DNA of 64,000 nt from Devosia lacusdianchii (GTDB lineage: Bacteria > Pseudomonadota > Alphaproteobacteria > Rhizobiales > Devosiaceae). The stretch is from positions 3,955,501 to 4,019,500 of the forward strand of contig NZ_CP092483.1 in the NCBI RefSeq assembly GCF_022429625.1. Reading direction: 5' to 3'. Position numbers and translations under genes: made by a program. Below the pieces are notes generated by a model, which saw only the letters and a program-made list of their open reading frames with translations, had not been told where the DNA came from and ran no database searches. Below are positions 30,926 to 39,299 of this stretch, piece after piece. Numbering within the stretch: the first letter of the stretch is position 1; each line of letters begins with the position of its first letter.

Positions 30926-31279
30926 ATGTCACTGCAGAAACTCGCGAGAGAACTCGATGAGACGGCGCGCCAGACGGCATCGATGCTAGAAGGCATCACG
31001 GAAGCGCTGGAAATCCTGGCCGAAAGCCGGCTGAGCAAAGACGCCTCCGTACACACGGCGGTGCAGATGATCGTGACGGCCCTGCAGGGCCAGGATCGCA
31101 TCGAACAGCGTTGTCACAATATGGCGCTTGCCGTCCGGCAATTCGCCCTGTTGCCGCCAACGGCGCCCGACAGCGTCTACGAAGAAATCTGGGCCAGCCT
31201 TACGCTCGATGAATTGCGCGTTCCCGCGCTTTCGGGCATTGCGGCCCACCAGAGCCATGGCGACGCCGAGTTGTTCTAA
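30926..31279 (+). CDS. small CheT/CheZ-like protein with DxxxQ motif (candidate CheY phosphatase)
   Basis: A 117-residue, mostly helical protein with no membrane segment. Near residues 52-62 it reads LQGQDRIEQR, which places an Asp and a Gln three residues apart (D-RIE-Q). That is the catalytic DxxxQ spacing of the CheZ family (QDLTGQ in typical CheZ). Rhizobial che operons contain a small DxxxQ protein, CheT, next to cheD, and this gene lies directly beside cheD but is divergently transcribed. The C-terminus GDAELF is similar to that of CheD (DDIELF). The homology is suggested by motif, size and position, not by alignment. It is 167 bases from cheD and tail-to-tail with a tetR gene. Confidence 0.6.
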   Translation: MSLQKLARELDETARQTASMLEGITEALEILAESRLSKDASVHTAVQMIVTALQGQDRIEQRCHNMALAVRQFALLPPTAPDSVYEEIWASLTLDELRVPALSGIAAHQSHGDAELF

Positions 31280-31857
31280 CGCAGCCAATCGACGATCAGT
31301 GACGTCAGGTCTGCCGCCGCCGCGTCCTTGCTGATCCGGCCGCGCACCATGTCTCGCGATATCGCTTCCGCCGCCCCGATAATGCCGACACAGCGTCGTC
31401 GCAGGTCGGTTTCGCTCAATTGGCACATCGGGCCCAGAGCCTTAGCATAGAAATCGATGTGGCCGTCGATCAGCTCCTGCTGATAGGCGTCCATTTGCGC
31501 ATCGCCGCGCAGGGCAGCCGCGATGGCGTGCCATTCCGGTCCGACAGCGGTGTAGCACGACATATAGGCCTGCCCCATCACCTCCGCGACCGTCTCAAGC
31601 TTTTGCGGCGTATAGGCCAGAGCTGCCGCCAATATCTCCAGCTGCCGATCGTTGATTCGCTTGTAAAGCGCGATCATCAGGCCCGAGCGGCTCACGAAAT
31701 GCTCATAGGCAATTGGCTTGCTGACACCGGCCCGCTGCGCCAGATGGCCGAGCGTCAGCGCATCGGTGCCCTCTTCGCGGGCGATGAGATGGGCCGTCTC
31801 CAGCAATTGCTCTCGCCGGTCGGCCTTGGGTAGCTTTCGTGCAGCCGTCGCTGCCAT
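31276..31857 (-). CDS. TetR-family repressor
   Basis: A 193-residue regulator. Its N-terminal helix-turn-helix (about residues 15-60) has ALTLGHLAQRAGVSKPIAYEHF, the TetR recognition helix pattern, followed by an alpha-helical ligand-binding domain. The start was placed at 31857 (GGGAAAG upstream). The open frame continues far upstream, but only as antisense of the divergent oxidoreductase gene and across the likely operator. The divergent pairing with an MDR oxidoreductase implies it represses that gene in response to a reactive small molecule. Confidence 0.82.
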   Translation of the reverse strand: MAATAARKLPKADRREQLLETAHLIAREEGTDALTLGHLAQRAGVSKPIAYEHFVSRSGLMIALYKRINDRQLEILAAALAYTPQKLETVAEVMGQAYMSCYTAVGPEWHAIAAALRGDAQMDAYQQELIDGHIDFYAKALGPMCQLSETDLRRRCVGIIGAAEAISRDMVRGRISKDAAAADLTSLIVDWLR

Positions 31858-31891
31858 TGCAATTCTTTCCCGGTCACGCTTGACCGTCATT

Positions 31892-31923
31892 GTTACCATA
31901 CGTAAGTTACTGATGGTAGTAAC
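31892..31923. promoter_or_regulatory. imperfect palindromic operator between tetR and oxidoreductase
   Basis: GTTACCAT at 31892-31899 faces ATGGTAGTAAC at 31913-31923, an imperfect inverted repeat centred between the divergent start codons. It is a probable TetR binding site, inferred from symmetry and position. Confidence 0.5.
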
Positions 31924-31953
31924 ACAGAAAAGCACTGTGCTCAGGAGAGATAT

Positions 31954-32955
31954 ATGTCCATCGTCGCACGGGAAATCCATCTTAAAAGCCGCCCGCATGG
32001 CTTGCCGACCGCCGCGGACTTCACCGCTACTCAACGCGCACTCCCCCAACCGGGTGCCGGCCAGCTGATCGTCCGCAACAGTTTCGTCTCGGTCGACCCC
32101 TATATGCGCGGCCGCATGATCGACGAACCGTCTTATATCGCGCCCTTCGAACTCGACGCCCCGCTGGACGGCGCCTCCATCGGCACCGTGGTTGCCAGCG
32201 GCGACGAGCGCTTTCCAGTCGGCAGCACCGTCACGCACTTTTCCGGCTGGCGCGACTACGCCCTCATCGATGCGGCCAGTGCCAATCTGGTCGATACGAG
32301 CCGTATTCCAGCCGAGACCTATCTCGGCCCGCTCGGCTTCCCCGGCCTTGCCGCCTATGCCGGCCTGCTGCAATTCGGCAAGCCGCAGGCCGGAGAAACC
32401 GTCTTCGTCTCCGCCGCCAGCGGCGCGGTAGGCTCGGTCGCCGTCCAGATTGCCAAGCTCAAGGGCGCCCGTGTCGTCGCTTCGGTTGGTTCCGAAGCGA
32501 AAGCGAACTGGCTGCGCGAACTCGGCGCCGACGCGGTTATCAATTACCGTGAGACCACCGACCTTGCATCTGCCCTGCGGGCGGCCGCTCCCGAAGGGAT
32601 CGATGTCTACTTCGACAATGTCGGCGGTTCCCACCTCGAAGCGGCCATCGAAGTGGCCAATGACTTTGCCCGCATCGTGCTCTGCGGCATGATCGAGCAG
32701 TACAATTCGGAAGCACGCGGCCCGCGCAACATCTATACGGCCGTCAAGAAAAGCATCGTTCTGAGCGGTTTCATCACCCCGAACCAGCTGCATCTTTGGT
32801 CGGATTTCGCCCGCGACATGGCGACATGGATCGAGGCGGGCCAGGTCAAATCCCGCGAAACCATCGTCGACGGCCTCGACAACGCTGTCCCCGCCTTTCT
32901 TGGCCTGTTCTCCGGGAACAATGTCGGCAAGATGCTGGTGCGGCTGCCCGCCTGA
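31954..32955 (+). CDS. NADP-dependent zinc-independent MDR oxidoreductase (CurA/LTB4DH-like)
   Basis: A 333-residue medium-chain reductase. The N-terminal GroES-like half has SVDPYMRGRM, the signature of the leukotriene B4 dehydrogenase/CurA subgroup. The Rossmann half has SAASGAVGSVAVQIAKLKG near 148-166 and DVYFDNVGG near 218. No catalytic zinc ligands are seen. These enzymes reduce alpha,beta-unsaturated carbonyls, a detoxification role consistent with the neighbouring TetR and GST genes. The substrate is unknown. Confidence 0.85.
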   Translation: MSIVAREIHLKSRPHGLPTAADFTATQRALPQPGAGQLIVRNSFVSVDPYMRGRMIDEPSYIAPFELDAPLDGASIGTVVASGDERFPVGSTVTHFSGWRDYALIDAASANLVDTSRIPAETYLGPLGFPGLAAYAGLLQFGKPQAGETVFVSAASGAVGSVAVQIAKLKGARVVASVGSEAKANWLRELGADAVINYRETTDLASALRAAAPEGIDVYFDNVGGSHLEAAIEVANDFARIVLCGMIEQYNSEARGPRNIYTAVKKSIVLSGFITPNQLHLWSDFARDMATWIEAGQVKSRETIVDGLDNAVPAFLGLFSGNNVGKMLVRLPA

Positions 32956-32985
32956 CGCAGATGGGGCGCCCGAAGGCGCCCCAGA

Positions 32986-33690
32986 TTACGCGCCGAACCG
33001 GTCGATCACCTCGGCCAGTGGCACATGACCCAGAAACGCTCCGGATCCAGTTGGGGTCTCCCCATTCTCGATCGCAGTAGCGAATATCACCGCCTTGTCG
33101 GCTTCTATCCGGCGTCGCACCGCTTCGAGCCTGGGCCAGCGCCCTGGCTCGGCAACCTCGTGATACTCAAGCCAGCGGGCAACCCCGATCAGCACGCCGT
33201 CGGCCAGCGTCGGGCGGTCACTGACCAGAAACGGCGTCTCGCCGATCATGGCTTCGAGCTTGTCATGCCGCTCGATCACGCTTTCCCGACCCCAGCGGCG
33301 CAGCGATGCCTGCAATTCAGGATCAGGCGTCTCCATTTCGAGCGCTGCCCAGAGCGGCGAGAAGGCGCCGGTGAAGCCGGTATTGATGAAACCCAGCAGC
33401 TGATGCATGCGGTCCGCTTCCGGCGACTTGGGCGCGAAGCTGGCACGGTGCTCGGCGTCGCGCGCCTCGATCCAGGCCGCGATCGCCATGGTTTCGGTGA
33501 GCATCTTGCCGTCTTCAGTGACGAAGGCCGGCGTTTCATGCCGGGCATTGATGCGGGCATAGGAGGGGTCGCGCATCTCGCCCAGCATGTCGACGCGGCT
33601 GAGGCGATAGGGCTGGCCCAGCCATTCGAGGGCCGCGATAAGGCCCATCGAGCTTCCCGCCGGGAAGCCATAAACAAGGATCGGTTCCAA
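32986..33690 (-). CDS. glutathione S-transferase
   Basis: A 234-residue protein: a thioredoxin-fold N-terminal part (VYGFPAGSSMG at the expected active-site turn, then ETPAFVTEDGKMLTETMAIAAWIEA, the conserved cis-Pro and glutathione-binding S/T-E region) and a helical C-terminal domain with the N-capping SDRPTLADGVLIG motif. It probably conjugates or reduces electrophiles. It faces the hxlR gene divergently, which likely controls it. Confidence 0.85.
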   Translation of the reverse strand: MEPILVYGFPAGSSMGLIAALEWLGQPYRLSRVDMLGEMRDPSYARINARHETPAFVTEDGKMLTETMAIAAWIEARDAEHRASFAPKSPEADRMHQLLGFINTGFTGAFSPLWAALEMETPDPELQASLRRWGRESVIERHDKLEAMIGETPFLVSDRPTLADGVLIGVARWLEYHEVAEPGRWPRLEAVRRRIEADKAVIFATAIENGETPTGSGAFLGHVPLAEVIDRFGA

Positions 33691-33738
33691 TTTCAGTCTC
33701 CGTGATTTCTAGGGATCACGCTGCGCAGCGAGACTGGA

Positions 33739-33762
33739 ACTTAGGTACTCTCGCTCCTAAGT
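33739..33762. promoter_or_regulatory. putative HxlR operator between GST and hxlR
   Basis: ACTTAGG (33739-33745) and CCTAAGT (33756-33762) form a perfect inverted repeat with a ten-base spacer between the divergent genes, a size typical for HxlR-family sites. A second inverted repeat, CGTGAT-N8-ATCACG, lies at 33701-33720 next to the GST start. Confidence 0.5.
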
Positions 33763-33801
33763 AAATTACGCATGTTTTTGTAACCACCAGCGGAGCGGGC
33801 A

Positions 33802-34167
33802 ATGAAGGATTTGGTTTCGAGGTGCCCCATCGAGGAGGTCATGCGGGTGCTTGGCGGCCGCTGGCCGACCCTGCTGATGTACTATCTCAAGGACGGCACC
33901 AAGCGCTTCAGCGAGCTGCAGCGCGACAATCCCACCGTCTCGCACCGCATGCTGACCCTCGAACTGCGCAAGCTCGAAACCGCCGGCATCGTGCAGCGCA
34001 CGGTGTTCGACGGTTATCCGTTGCGGGTCGAGTACGACCTGACCGAGATCGGCCTCAAGCTGATGCCGCTGATCGATGCGCTTGGCGACCTGTGGGAACA
34101 GATAGGTCCCAACAAGCAAAAGGGCGCCGAAGCGCCCTCAAACTTCAGCGAAGTGGCAACGGCCTAG
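33802..34167 (+). CDS. HxlR-family transcriptional regulator
   Basis: A 121-residue winged-helix protein. CPIEEVMRVLGGRWPTLLMYYL at the N-terminus includes the conserved redox-capable cysteine and the GGRW motif of HxlR regulators, followed by RFSELQRDNPTVSHRMLTLELRKLE (recognition helix region). HxlR proteins often sense reactive electrophiles. Its stop codon overlaps the cheW stop tail-to-tail through a shared CTAG. It probably controls the divergent GST gene and itself. Confidence 0.85.
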   Translation: MKDLVSRCPIEEVMRVLGGRWPTLLMYYLKDGTKRFSELQRDNPTVSHRMLTLELRKLETAGIVQRTVFDGYPLRVEYDLTEIGLKLMPLIDALGDLWEQIGPNKQKGAEAPSNFSEVATA

Positions 34168-34655
34168 CCGTCCATCTTGGCGCCGCTGACCACGGCATGC
34201 AGATCGATCAGGCCAACCATGCGGCTGTCATGGGTCACGATGCCATTGAGCAATTCGGTATCGATCGAATTGCCTTCCGGCACATTGTGGATGTCGTCGC
34301 GCGAGACGGTCAGGATGTCGCTGACCGCATCGACCAGGATGCCGACCCATTTGTCGCCAACGCTCATCACCACCACGACGTGGTTCTTGGTGGGCGAGGT
34401 CTGGCCGTCGCCGAAGCGGGCGCGCAAATCGAAGATCGGCACGATCGTGCCGCGCAGGTTGATCACCCCGCGCACGAATTCCCGCGTATTGGGCAGTGGC
34501 GTCGCCCCGTTCCAGGCGCGGATTTCGCGGACCGTGGTGATCTCGACACCATAGGTCTGCTCGCCGATCGAGAACGCGATCAGTTGCAGGGAATTCTGGG
34601 CGGCGGCCGCCGATTTGTCGCCACCCATGTCGTCGCGCAAACCGAGCGCTTCCAT
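34164..34655 (-). CDS. cheW: chemotaxis coupling protein CheW
   Basis: A 163-residue protein with one CheW (SH3-like) domain: QLIAFSIGEQTYGVEITTVREI, LPNTREFVRGVINLRGTIVPIFDLR and the VGILVDAVSDIL block. It bridges receptors and CheA at the membrane array. It is the last gene of the cheS-cheY1-cheA-cheW block; the next chemotaxis genes lie beyond the inserted tetR-GST cassette. The N-terminal 18 residues are unconserved and a later start is possible. Confidence 0.92.
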   Translation of the reverse strand: MEALGLRDDMGGDKSAAAAQNSLQLIAFSIGEQTYGVEITTVREIRAWNGATPLPNTREFVRGVINLRGTIVPIFDLRARFGDGQTSPTKNHVVVVMSVGDKWVGILVDAVSDILTVSRDDIHNVPEGNSIDTELLNGIVTHDSRMVGLIDLHAVVSGAKMDG

Positions 34656-34730
34656 TTCTTCGCCTTTCTGCCGCCCGTTCTGGACGGCTACGCATTACTC
34701 AGCCGCTAGGCTGCTTCTCTGCGCGACCCG

Positions 34731-37052
34731 CTAGGCCGCATTCTTATGAACGATACTGGTCTTGAGACCCTGCACGTCCACGATCAGTGCGACATTGTCA
34801 TCGCCCAGGATCGTACCGCCGGCAATGCCGTCGACGCGCTCGAAATTCTCTTCCAGCGATTTGATGACCACCTGCTGCTGGCCGATAATGTCATCGACGA
34901 TCAACGCCACTTTGTGGCTGCCCTCGGCCTCGCACAGCACCACGAACCGGTTCTCGGGCTCGGCTTCGCCGGTCATCTGGAAGCGCTGCGCCAGGTCGAT
35001 GACCTGCACATACTCGCCCCGTACCTGCAGCACCTGGCCGCCCGATGGCACCCGCTCGAAGCTGGCGCGCGAGCACTGGATGGTCTCAACGATCGAGGAC
35101 AGCGGCACCACATACGGCGACTCGCCAACCTTGACCAGCATGACGTCGAGCACGGCCAGCGTCAGCGGCAGGCGCAAGGTCATGCGGCAGCCCTTGCCCG
35201 TCCACGAGCGGACATGCACCGAGCCGCCGATCTTCTTGATGTTGGACAGCACCACGTCCATGCCCACGCCGCGGCCGGAAATGTCGCTGAGCGCCTCCGC
35301 CGTCGAAAAACCGGGGGCGAAGATCAACTGGTCGATCTGCTCGTCGGTCGGCTGCGCGTCCGGCGCCACGATGCCCTTGTCGCGCGCCACCTGGAGCACG
35401 CGTTCGCGGTTGATGCCGCCGCCATCGTCCTCGACGATGATGAGGATATTGCCGCCAGCCTGTTCGGCCGAGAGGCGGATCGTGCCGGTCTCGGATTTGC
35501 CGCGCGCCAGCCGCTTGTCCGGCGTCTCGATGCCGTGGTCGGCCGAGTTGCGGATCATTTGGGTCAGCGGATCGGAAAGCTGCTCGATGATGGTCTTGTC
35601 GATTTCGGTGTTTTCACCGATCGTCTCAAGCTTGATCTTCTTTGAGGTCTTGGTCGCCAGCTCGCGCACCAGGCGCGGCATGCGGCTGAACACCGATTTC
35701 ACCGGCTGGGCGCGGATCGCCATCACCGAATCCTGCAGCCCGCGTGTCGTCTGCGCGAGCACTTCGAGACCGCGCACCAGTTCGGTGTAACGCGCCCGCA
35801 GCGTCTCATCCATCTGCTGGGTCAGCATCGACTGGGTGATCACCAGTTCGCCCACCATGTTGACGACGCGATCGACCTTGTCGAGATCGACGCGGATCGA
35901 CTGGACACCGACACTGCGATTGCCATTCTCCTCGCCCTCGGCGGGAGCAGCGGCTGCAGCGGCCAGCTTGACTGGCGCCGCTTTGGCGGCCGGCGCCGCC
36001 GGCATGATCGTATCGGCCAGCTCGGCAAAGCTCAGCGAGGGTGCTTCCTCGAAAGCATCCTGGGCAACGACCGGTGCCGCAGTCGGTGCGGGTGCCGCCG
36101 GCTCAGCGGAGAAGTCGAGCAGATGGGCAACTTCGTCATCGGCCAGCGCCAGCAGATCATCCTCGGGCGCAACCGCAGATGCGGGGGGTGGCACCGGGGC
36201 AGCGATGGTGGTGGCAGGAATGGCGGCGGGCGCAGCCGGCGCGGCGCCGAGCTGAGCTATCGCAATATCGCAGTCGCCTTCGACGAATTCGAAGACCTCG
36301 CGGATCATCGTCTCGGTCACATTGTCGGAGACCATGGTGATCTCCCAACTGCAATAGACCGCAAAGGGCTCGAAGTCCGAGAGCGGCGGGATCTCTTCGA
36401 GGATCGGCCGCACATGCAATTCACCCAGCGCCGCGAGCTCGCGGAACAGCAGCAGCGGATCATTGGCCCTGGCATAGAGCGCCCGATGCGGCGTGAAGCG
36501 GATTTCCCAATGGCCGGCGTCGAGCTGCATCGGCGCGATGTCGAACGCATCGTCGGCCGCAGCCTCGTCGTCGTACATCGCGTCGAGATTGACCATGACC
36601 GGGGTGAACTCGATGTCGAATTCCTCGACATGTTCGCCGCTCATGTCATCGTCATCGGCGATCGACTCGCCGCGCGCCAGCGCGTCGAATCGCGCTTTTT
36701 CGTCCATGCCATACTCGGCCGGCAGCGCTTCCCCGGTCTGCGCCGCTTTCACATGGTCGGCCACGATATCGTTGGCGCGGATGCACAGCACCACCACGTC
36801 GTCGCTGAGTTCGATGCGACCATCGCGCACATAGTCCAGCAGCGTTTCATAGGCATGGGCAAAGCCCACCAGCGCCGAAAAGCCGAACGCGCCCGCACCA
36901 CCCTTGATCGAATGGATGGCGCGGAACACCGCATTGAGCCGGTCCGCATCGCGTTCGCCCGCCTCGATGGCCGCAAACTGCTCTTCGAGCTCAGTCAGAA
37001 GCTCGGAGCATTCGTCGAAATAGGTGGCCTTGAAGTCGTCGAGATCACTCAT
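34731..37052 (-). CDS. cheA: chemotaxis histidine kinase CheA
   Basis: A 773-residue kinase with all core domains: an Hpt/P1 domain with phospho-acceptor His47 (FRAIHSIKGGAGAFGF), a P2-like segment with WEIRFTPHRALYARANDPL and a following alpha-beta repeat, an Ala/Pro-rich linker (about 275-385), a P3 dimerisation domain (SIRVDLDKVDRVVNMVGELV), a P4 HATPase (N box LTQMIRNSADHGIE, G1 VEDDGGGIN, G2 GRGVGMDVV) and a C-terminal P5 CheW-like domain. It should phosphorylate both CheY proteins and CheB. The start at 37052 is preferred over 37067. Confidence 0.95.
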   Translation of the reverse strand: MSDLDDFKATYFDECSELLTELEEQFAAIEAGERDADRLNAVFRAIHSIKGGAGAFGFSALVGFAHAYETLLDYVRDGRIELSDDVVVLCIRANDIVADHVKAAQTGEALPAEYGMDEKARFDALARGESIADDDDMSGEHVEEFDIEFTPVMVNLDAMYDDEAAADDAFDIAPMQLDAGHWEIRFTPHRALYARANDPLLLFRELAALGELHVRPILEEIPPLSDFEPFAVYCSWEITMVSDNVTETMIREVFEFVEGDCDIAIAQLGAAPAAPAAIPATTIAAPVPPPASAVAPEDDLLALADDEVAHLLDFSAEPAAPAPTAAPVVAQDAFEEAPSLSFAELADTIMPAAPAAKAAPVKLAAAAAAPAEGEENGNRSVGVQSIRVDLDKVDRVVNMVGELVITQSMLTQQMDETLRARYTELVRGLEVLAQTTRGLQDSVMAIRAQPVKSVFSRMPRLVRELATKTSKKIKLETIGENTEIDKTIIEQLSDPLTQMIRNSADHGIETPDKRLARGKSETGTIRLSAEQAGGNILIIVEDDGGGINRERVLQVARDKGIVAPDAQPTDEQIDQLIFAPGFSTAEALSDISGRGVGMDVVLSNIKKIGGSVHVRSWTGKGCRMTLRLPLTLAVLDVMLVKVGESPYVVPLSSIVETIQCSRASFERVPSGGQVLQVRGEYVQVIDLAQRFQMTGEAEPENRFVVLCEAEGSHKVALIVDDIIGQQQVVIKSLEENFERVDGIAGGTILGDDNVALIVDVQGLKTSIVHKNAA

Positions 37053-37090
37053 CTGCGGCTCATCCAACCCTTCTGGGCTTGGTCTATCGG

Positions 37091-37459
37091 TTAGTGCACG
37101 ACGCGGTGGATGACGCTGATCAGCTTTTCCGGATCGAACGGCTTGACGATCCAGCCCGTGCCGCCCGCGGCCTTGCCCTGGTCACGCTTGTCCTGGCTGG
37201 TCTCGGTGGTGAGGATCAGGATCGGCAGGCTCTGGTGGTTGCCCGTGGCCCGCACATTCTTGATGAACTCGATGCCGTCCATGACCGGCATGTTGATGTC
37301 GGTGATGACAACGTCGACCGCCTCGTTGCGCAGCACATCGAGCCCCTGCTTGCCATCTTCGGCCTGAAGCACCTCAAACCCTGCATTGCTGAGGGTGTGG
37401 TGCAGCATGGCAAGGATGGTCCTGGAATCGTCCACCGTCAGAACCCGCAAAGTCGTCAT
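37091..37459 (-). CDS. cheY1: CheY-type response regulator upstream of cheA
   Basis: A 122-residue receiver domain: acidic pair Asp10-Asp11 (TVDDSRT), phospho-acceptor Asp54 (VITDINMPVMDG), Thr in LTTETS and Lys in WIVKPFDPE. Its position directly upstream of cheA corresponds to CheY1 of rhizobia, which there acts mainly as a phosphate sink. The start overlaps the stop of the STAS gene as ATGA (37456-37459). Confidence 0.9.
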   Translation of the reverse strand: MTTLRVLTVDDSRTILAMLHHTLSNAGFEVLQAEDGKQGLDVLRNEAVDVVITDINMPVMDGIEFIKNVRATGNHQSLPILILTTETSQDKRDQGKAAGGTGWIVKPFDPEKLISVIHRVVH

Positions 37460-37746
37460 CCTCTGATCATCCCTGAAAACTGGGCGCCCAGGCCCAGTCG
37501 CTCGATCGCGGCCATCAAGGCTGCGCTCGGCTGTTCAATTGCAAAATCGAATTGGTTCTTCCGGGCGGTCTCGGCAGCGCTGATCAGCATGAACAACGCA
37601 TTGGTCGAAACGCGCTCGACATCGCCCGCCGAAACAGTCACGGGCCCCTCTTCGATCGCATCGACCAGCCCATCCCGGATCCCGTCAAGAGAATCCAGAT
37701 CGACGATCGCAGGCAAAGCGACGGATTTCTTGGCTTTGCTGACCAT
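37456..37746 (-). CDS. STAS-domain protein in the CheS position
   Basis: A 96-residue STAS-like protein (LPAIVDLDSLDGIRDGLVDAI..., GDVERVSTNALFMLISAAETARKNQF, LGLGAQF). It is the first gene of the cheY1-cheA-cheW block and translationally coupled to cheY1. In Sinorhizobium the gene at this position encodes CheS, a protein of about the same size that binds CheA and speeds dephosphorylation of CheY1. Equivalence is inferred from position, size and fold. The serine expected at the phosphorylation loop of regulatory STAS proteins is present (VSTNAL). Confidence 0.7.
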   Translation of the reverse strand: MVSKAKKSVALPAIVDLDSLDGIRDGLVDAIEEGPVTVSAGDVERVSTNALFMLISAAETARKNQFDFAIEQPSAALMAAIERLGLGAQFSGMIRG

Positions 37747-37798
37747 GACGAGTAATTGCCCCCGGAGTCTTCTCCGCTAAGCAGTTTCCACGGGAACG

Positions 37799-37859
37799 GT
37801 TTAAGAAGCTTAAACATGGCCCCCATTGGGGGGAAATCGCTCCGGTGGAGCGATTTCAA
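37799..37859. repeat. palindromes upstream of the cheS operon
   Basis: GTTTAAG-AAG-CTTAAAC lies near 37800. AAATCGCTCC-GGT-GGAGCGATTT lies near 37838-37858. The second palindrome recurs almost unchanged at about 41843-41866 in this window, so it is a dispersed element rather than a gene-specific operator. Confidence 0.6.
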
Positions 37860-37979
37860 TGTTTAAGGCCATGAGGGCTATGCCCGAATGGCAGTCCCGA
37901 CTGGCAGTCCGCACTTTTGCTTGCTTGCGTGCCGGGGCAGAGGTAACCCCAAGCACCGATGTTGAGCCGGACCTTGCCC

Positions 37980-39299
37980 ATGACCACCCAGATCGCCCTC
38001 ACCGGCCTCGCCCGCGACCTTGCCGCCCGTGCAGAAACCGGCAAGCCGATCCGCGTCGGCGTCATCGGCTCGGGTGAAATGGGCACCGATCTCGTGACCC
38101 AGATGTCGCTGATGAGTGGCATCGAAATGGCCGCCATCGCCACCCGCCGCCCCCATACCGCGCTCGACGCCATGACCATCGCCTATGGCGAGGACAGCAA
38201 AGGCCGGGTCGCCGATAGCCCGGCCCAGGCGCTGGCTGCCATCGAAGCCGGCAAGATCGCCATCACCTCGGCCGAAACCCTGGTCACCACGGACAATATC
38301 GACGTCGTCATCGACGCGACAGGCAAGCCCGGCGTCGCCGCCGATTACGACCTCACCGCCATGGAGCATGGCAAGCATGTGGTGATGATGAATGTCGAAG
38401 CCGACGTCACCATCGGGCCCTATCTCAAGGCCCAGGCCGACCGCCTCGGCGTCGTCTATTCGGTCGGCGCCGGCGACGAGCCCAGCTCCTGCATGGAACT
38501 GATCGAGTTCGTCTCGGCCCTCGGCCTGCCCATCGTCGCCGCCGGCAAGGGCAAGAACAATCCGCTCAAGCATGATGCAGTACCGGACGACTATCGCGAG
38601 GAAGCCACCCGCCGGAACATGAACCCGCGCATGCTGGTCGAGTTCGTCGATGGCAGTAAGACCATGGTGGAAATGTGCGCCATCGCCAATGCCACCGGCC
38701 TCGTCCCCGACGTGCCCGGCATGCACGGTCCCAAGGCGGACCGCGACGACATGGCCAAGGTGCTGATCCCCAAATCCGATGGTGGCATCCTCAACAAGAT
38801 GGGCGTCGTTGATTTCACCGTCGGCAAGGGCGTCGCCCCAGGCGTCTTCGTCATCGTCAAGGCCGAACATCCCCGCATCATCGAGCGCATGGATGACCTC
38901 CATATCGGCCACGGCCCTTATTACAGCTTCTTCCGCCCCTACCACCTGACCAGCCTCGAAGTGCCGCTGACCTGCGCCCGCATCATGCTCTACGGCAAGC
39001 CCGACATGGTGCCGCTGCCCAATCCGGTCGCCGAAGTCTGCGCCGTCGCCAAGCGCGACCTCATGCCCGGCGAGACTTTCGATGCGATCGGGGAAACCTG
39101 CTACCGCTCCTACACCATGACCATCGCGGATAGCCGCGCCCAGCAGGCCGTACCCGTCGGCCTGCTCGAAGGCGGCAAGGTCACCGCGCCAGTCAAGAAG
39201 GGCGAGCTTCTGACCACGACCAATAGCCAGCCCGACACCTCAACCCGCCTCTTCGCCCTGCGCCGGGCGCAGGACCGCATGCTGGGTCTAGCCGTCTAG
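37980..39299 (+). CDS. homoserine-dehydrogenase-like oxidoreductase with SAF domain
   Basis: A 439-residue NAD(P)-dependent dehydrogenase. The N-terminal Rossmann motif is VGVIGSGEMGTDLV. A central VIDATGKPGVAADYDLTAMEHGKHVVMMNVEAD follows, and the C-terminal part (DLMPGETFDAIGETCYRS..., VGLLEGGKVTAPVKKGELLT) is a SAF-like domain. This is the COG4091-type 'predicted homoserine dehydrogenase' family, often found with sugar-acid catabolism; the true substrate is unknown. Start 37980 fits family N-termini (MTTQIALTGLARDLAAR); 37959 is an alternative. Confidence 0.8.
   Translation: MTTQIALTGLARDLAARAETGKPIRVGVIGSGEMGTDLVTQMSLMSGIEMAAIATRRPHTALDAMTIAYGEDSKGRVADSPAQALAAIEAGKIAITSAETLVTTDNIDVVIDATGKPGVAADYDLTAMEHGKHVVMMNVEADVTIGPYLKAQADRLGVVYSVGAGDEPSSCMELIEFVSALGLPIVAAGKGKNNPLKHDAVPDDYREEATRRNMNPRMLVEFVDGSKTMVEMCAIANATGLVPDVPGMHGPKADRDDMAKVLIPKSDGGILNKMGVVDFTVGKGVAPGVFVIVKAEHPRIIERMDDLHIGHGPYYSFFRPYHLTSLEVPLTCARIMLYGKPDMVPLPNPVAEVCAVAKRDLMPGETFDAIGETCYRSYTMTIADSRAQQAVPVGLLEGGKVTAPVKKGELLTTTNSQPDTSTRLFALRRAQDRMLGLAV

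Noticed and set aside
31276..32793. A 505-codon minus-strand frame that would fuse a novel domain to the TetR protein
   Set aside because: Its N-terminal 300 codons are antisense to the MDR oxidoreductase; the TetR protein begins normally at 31857.
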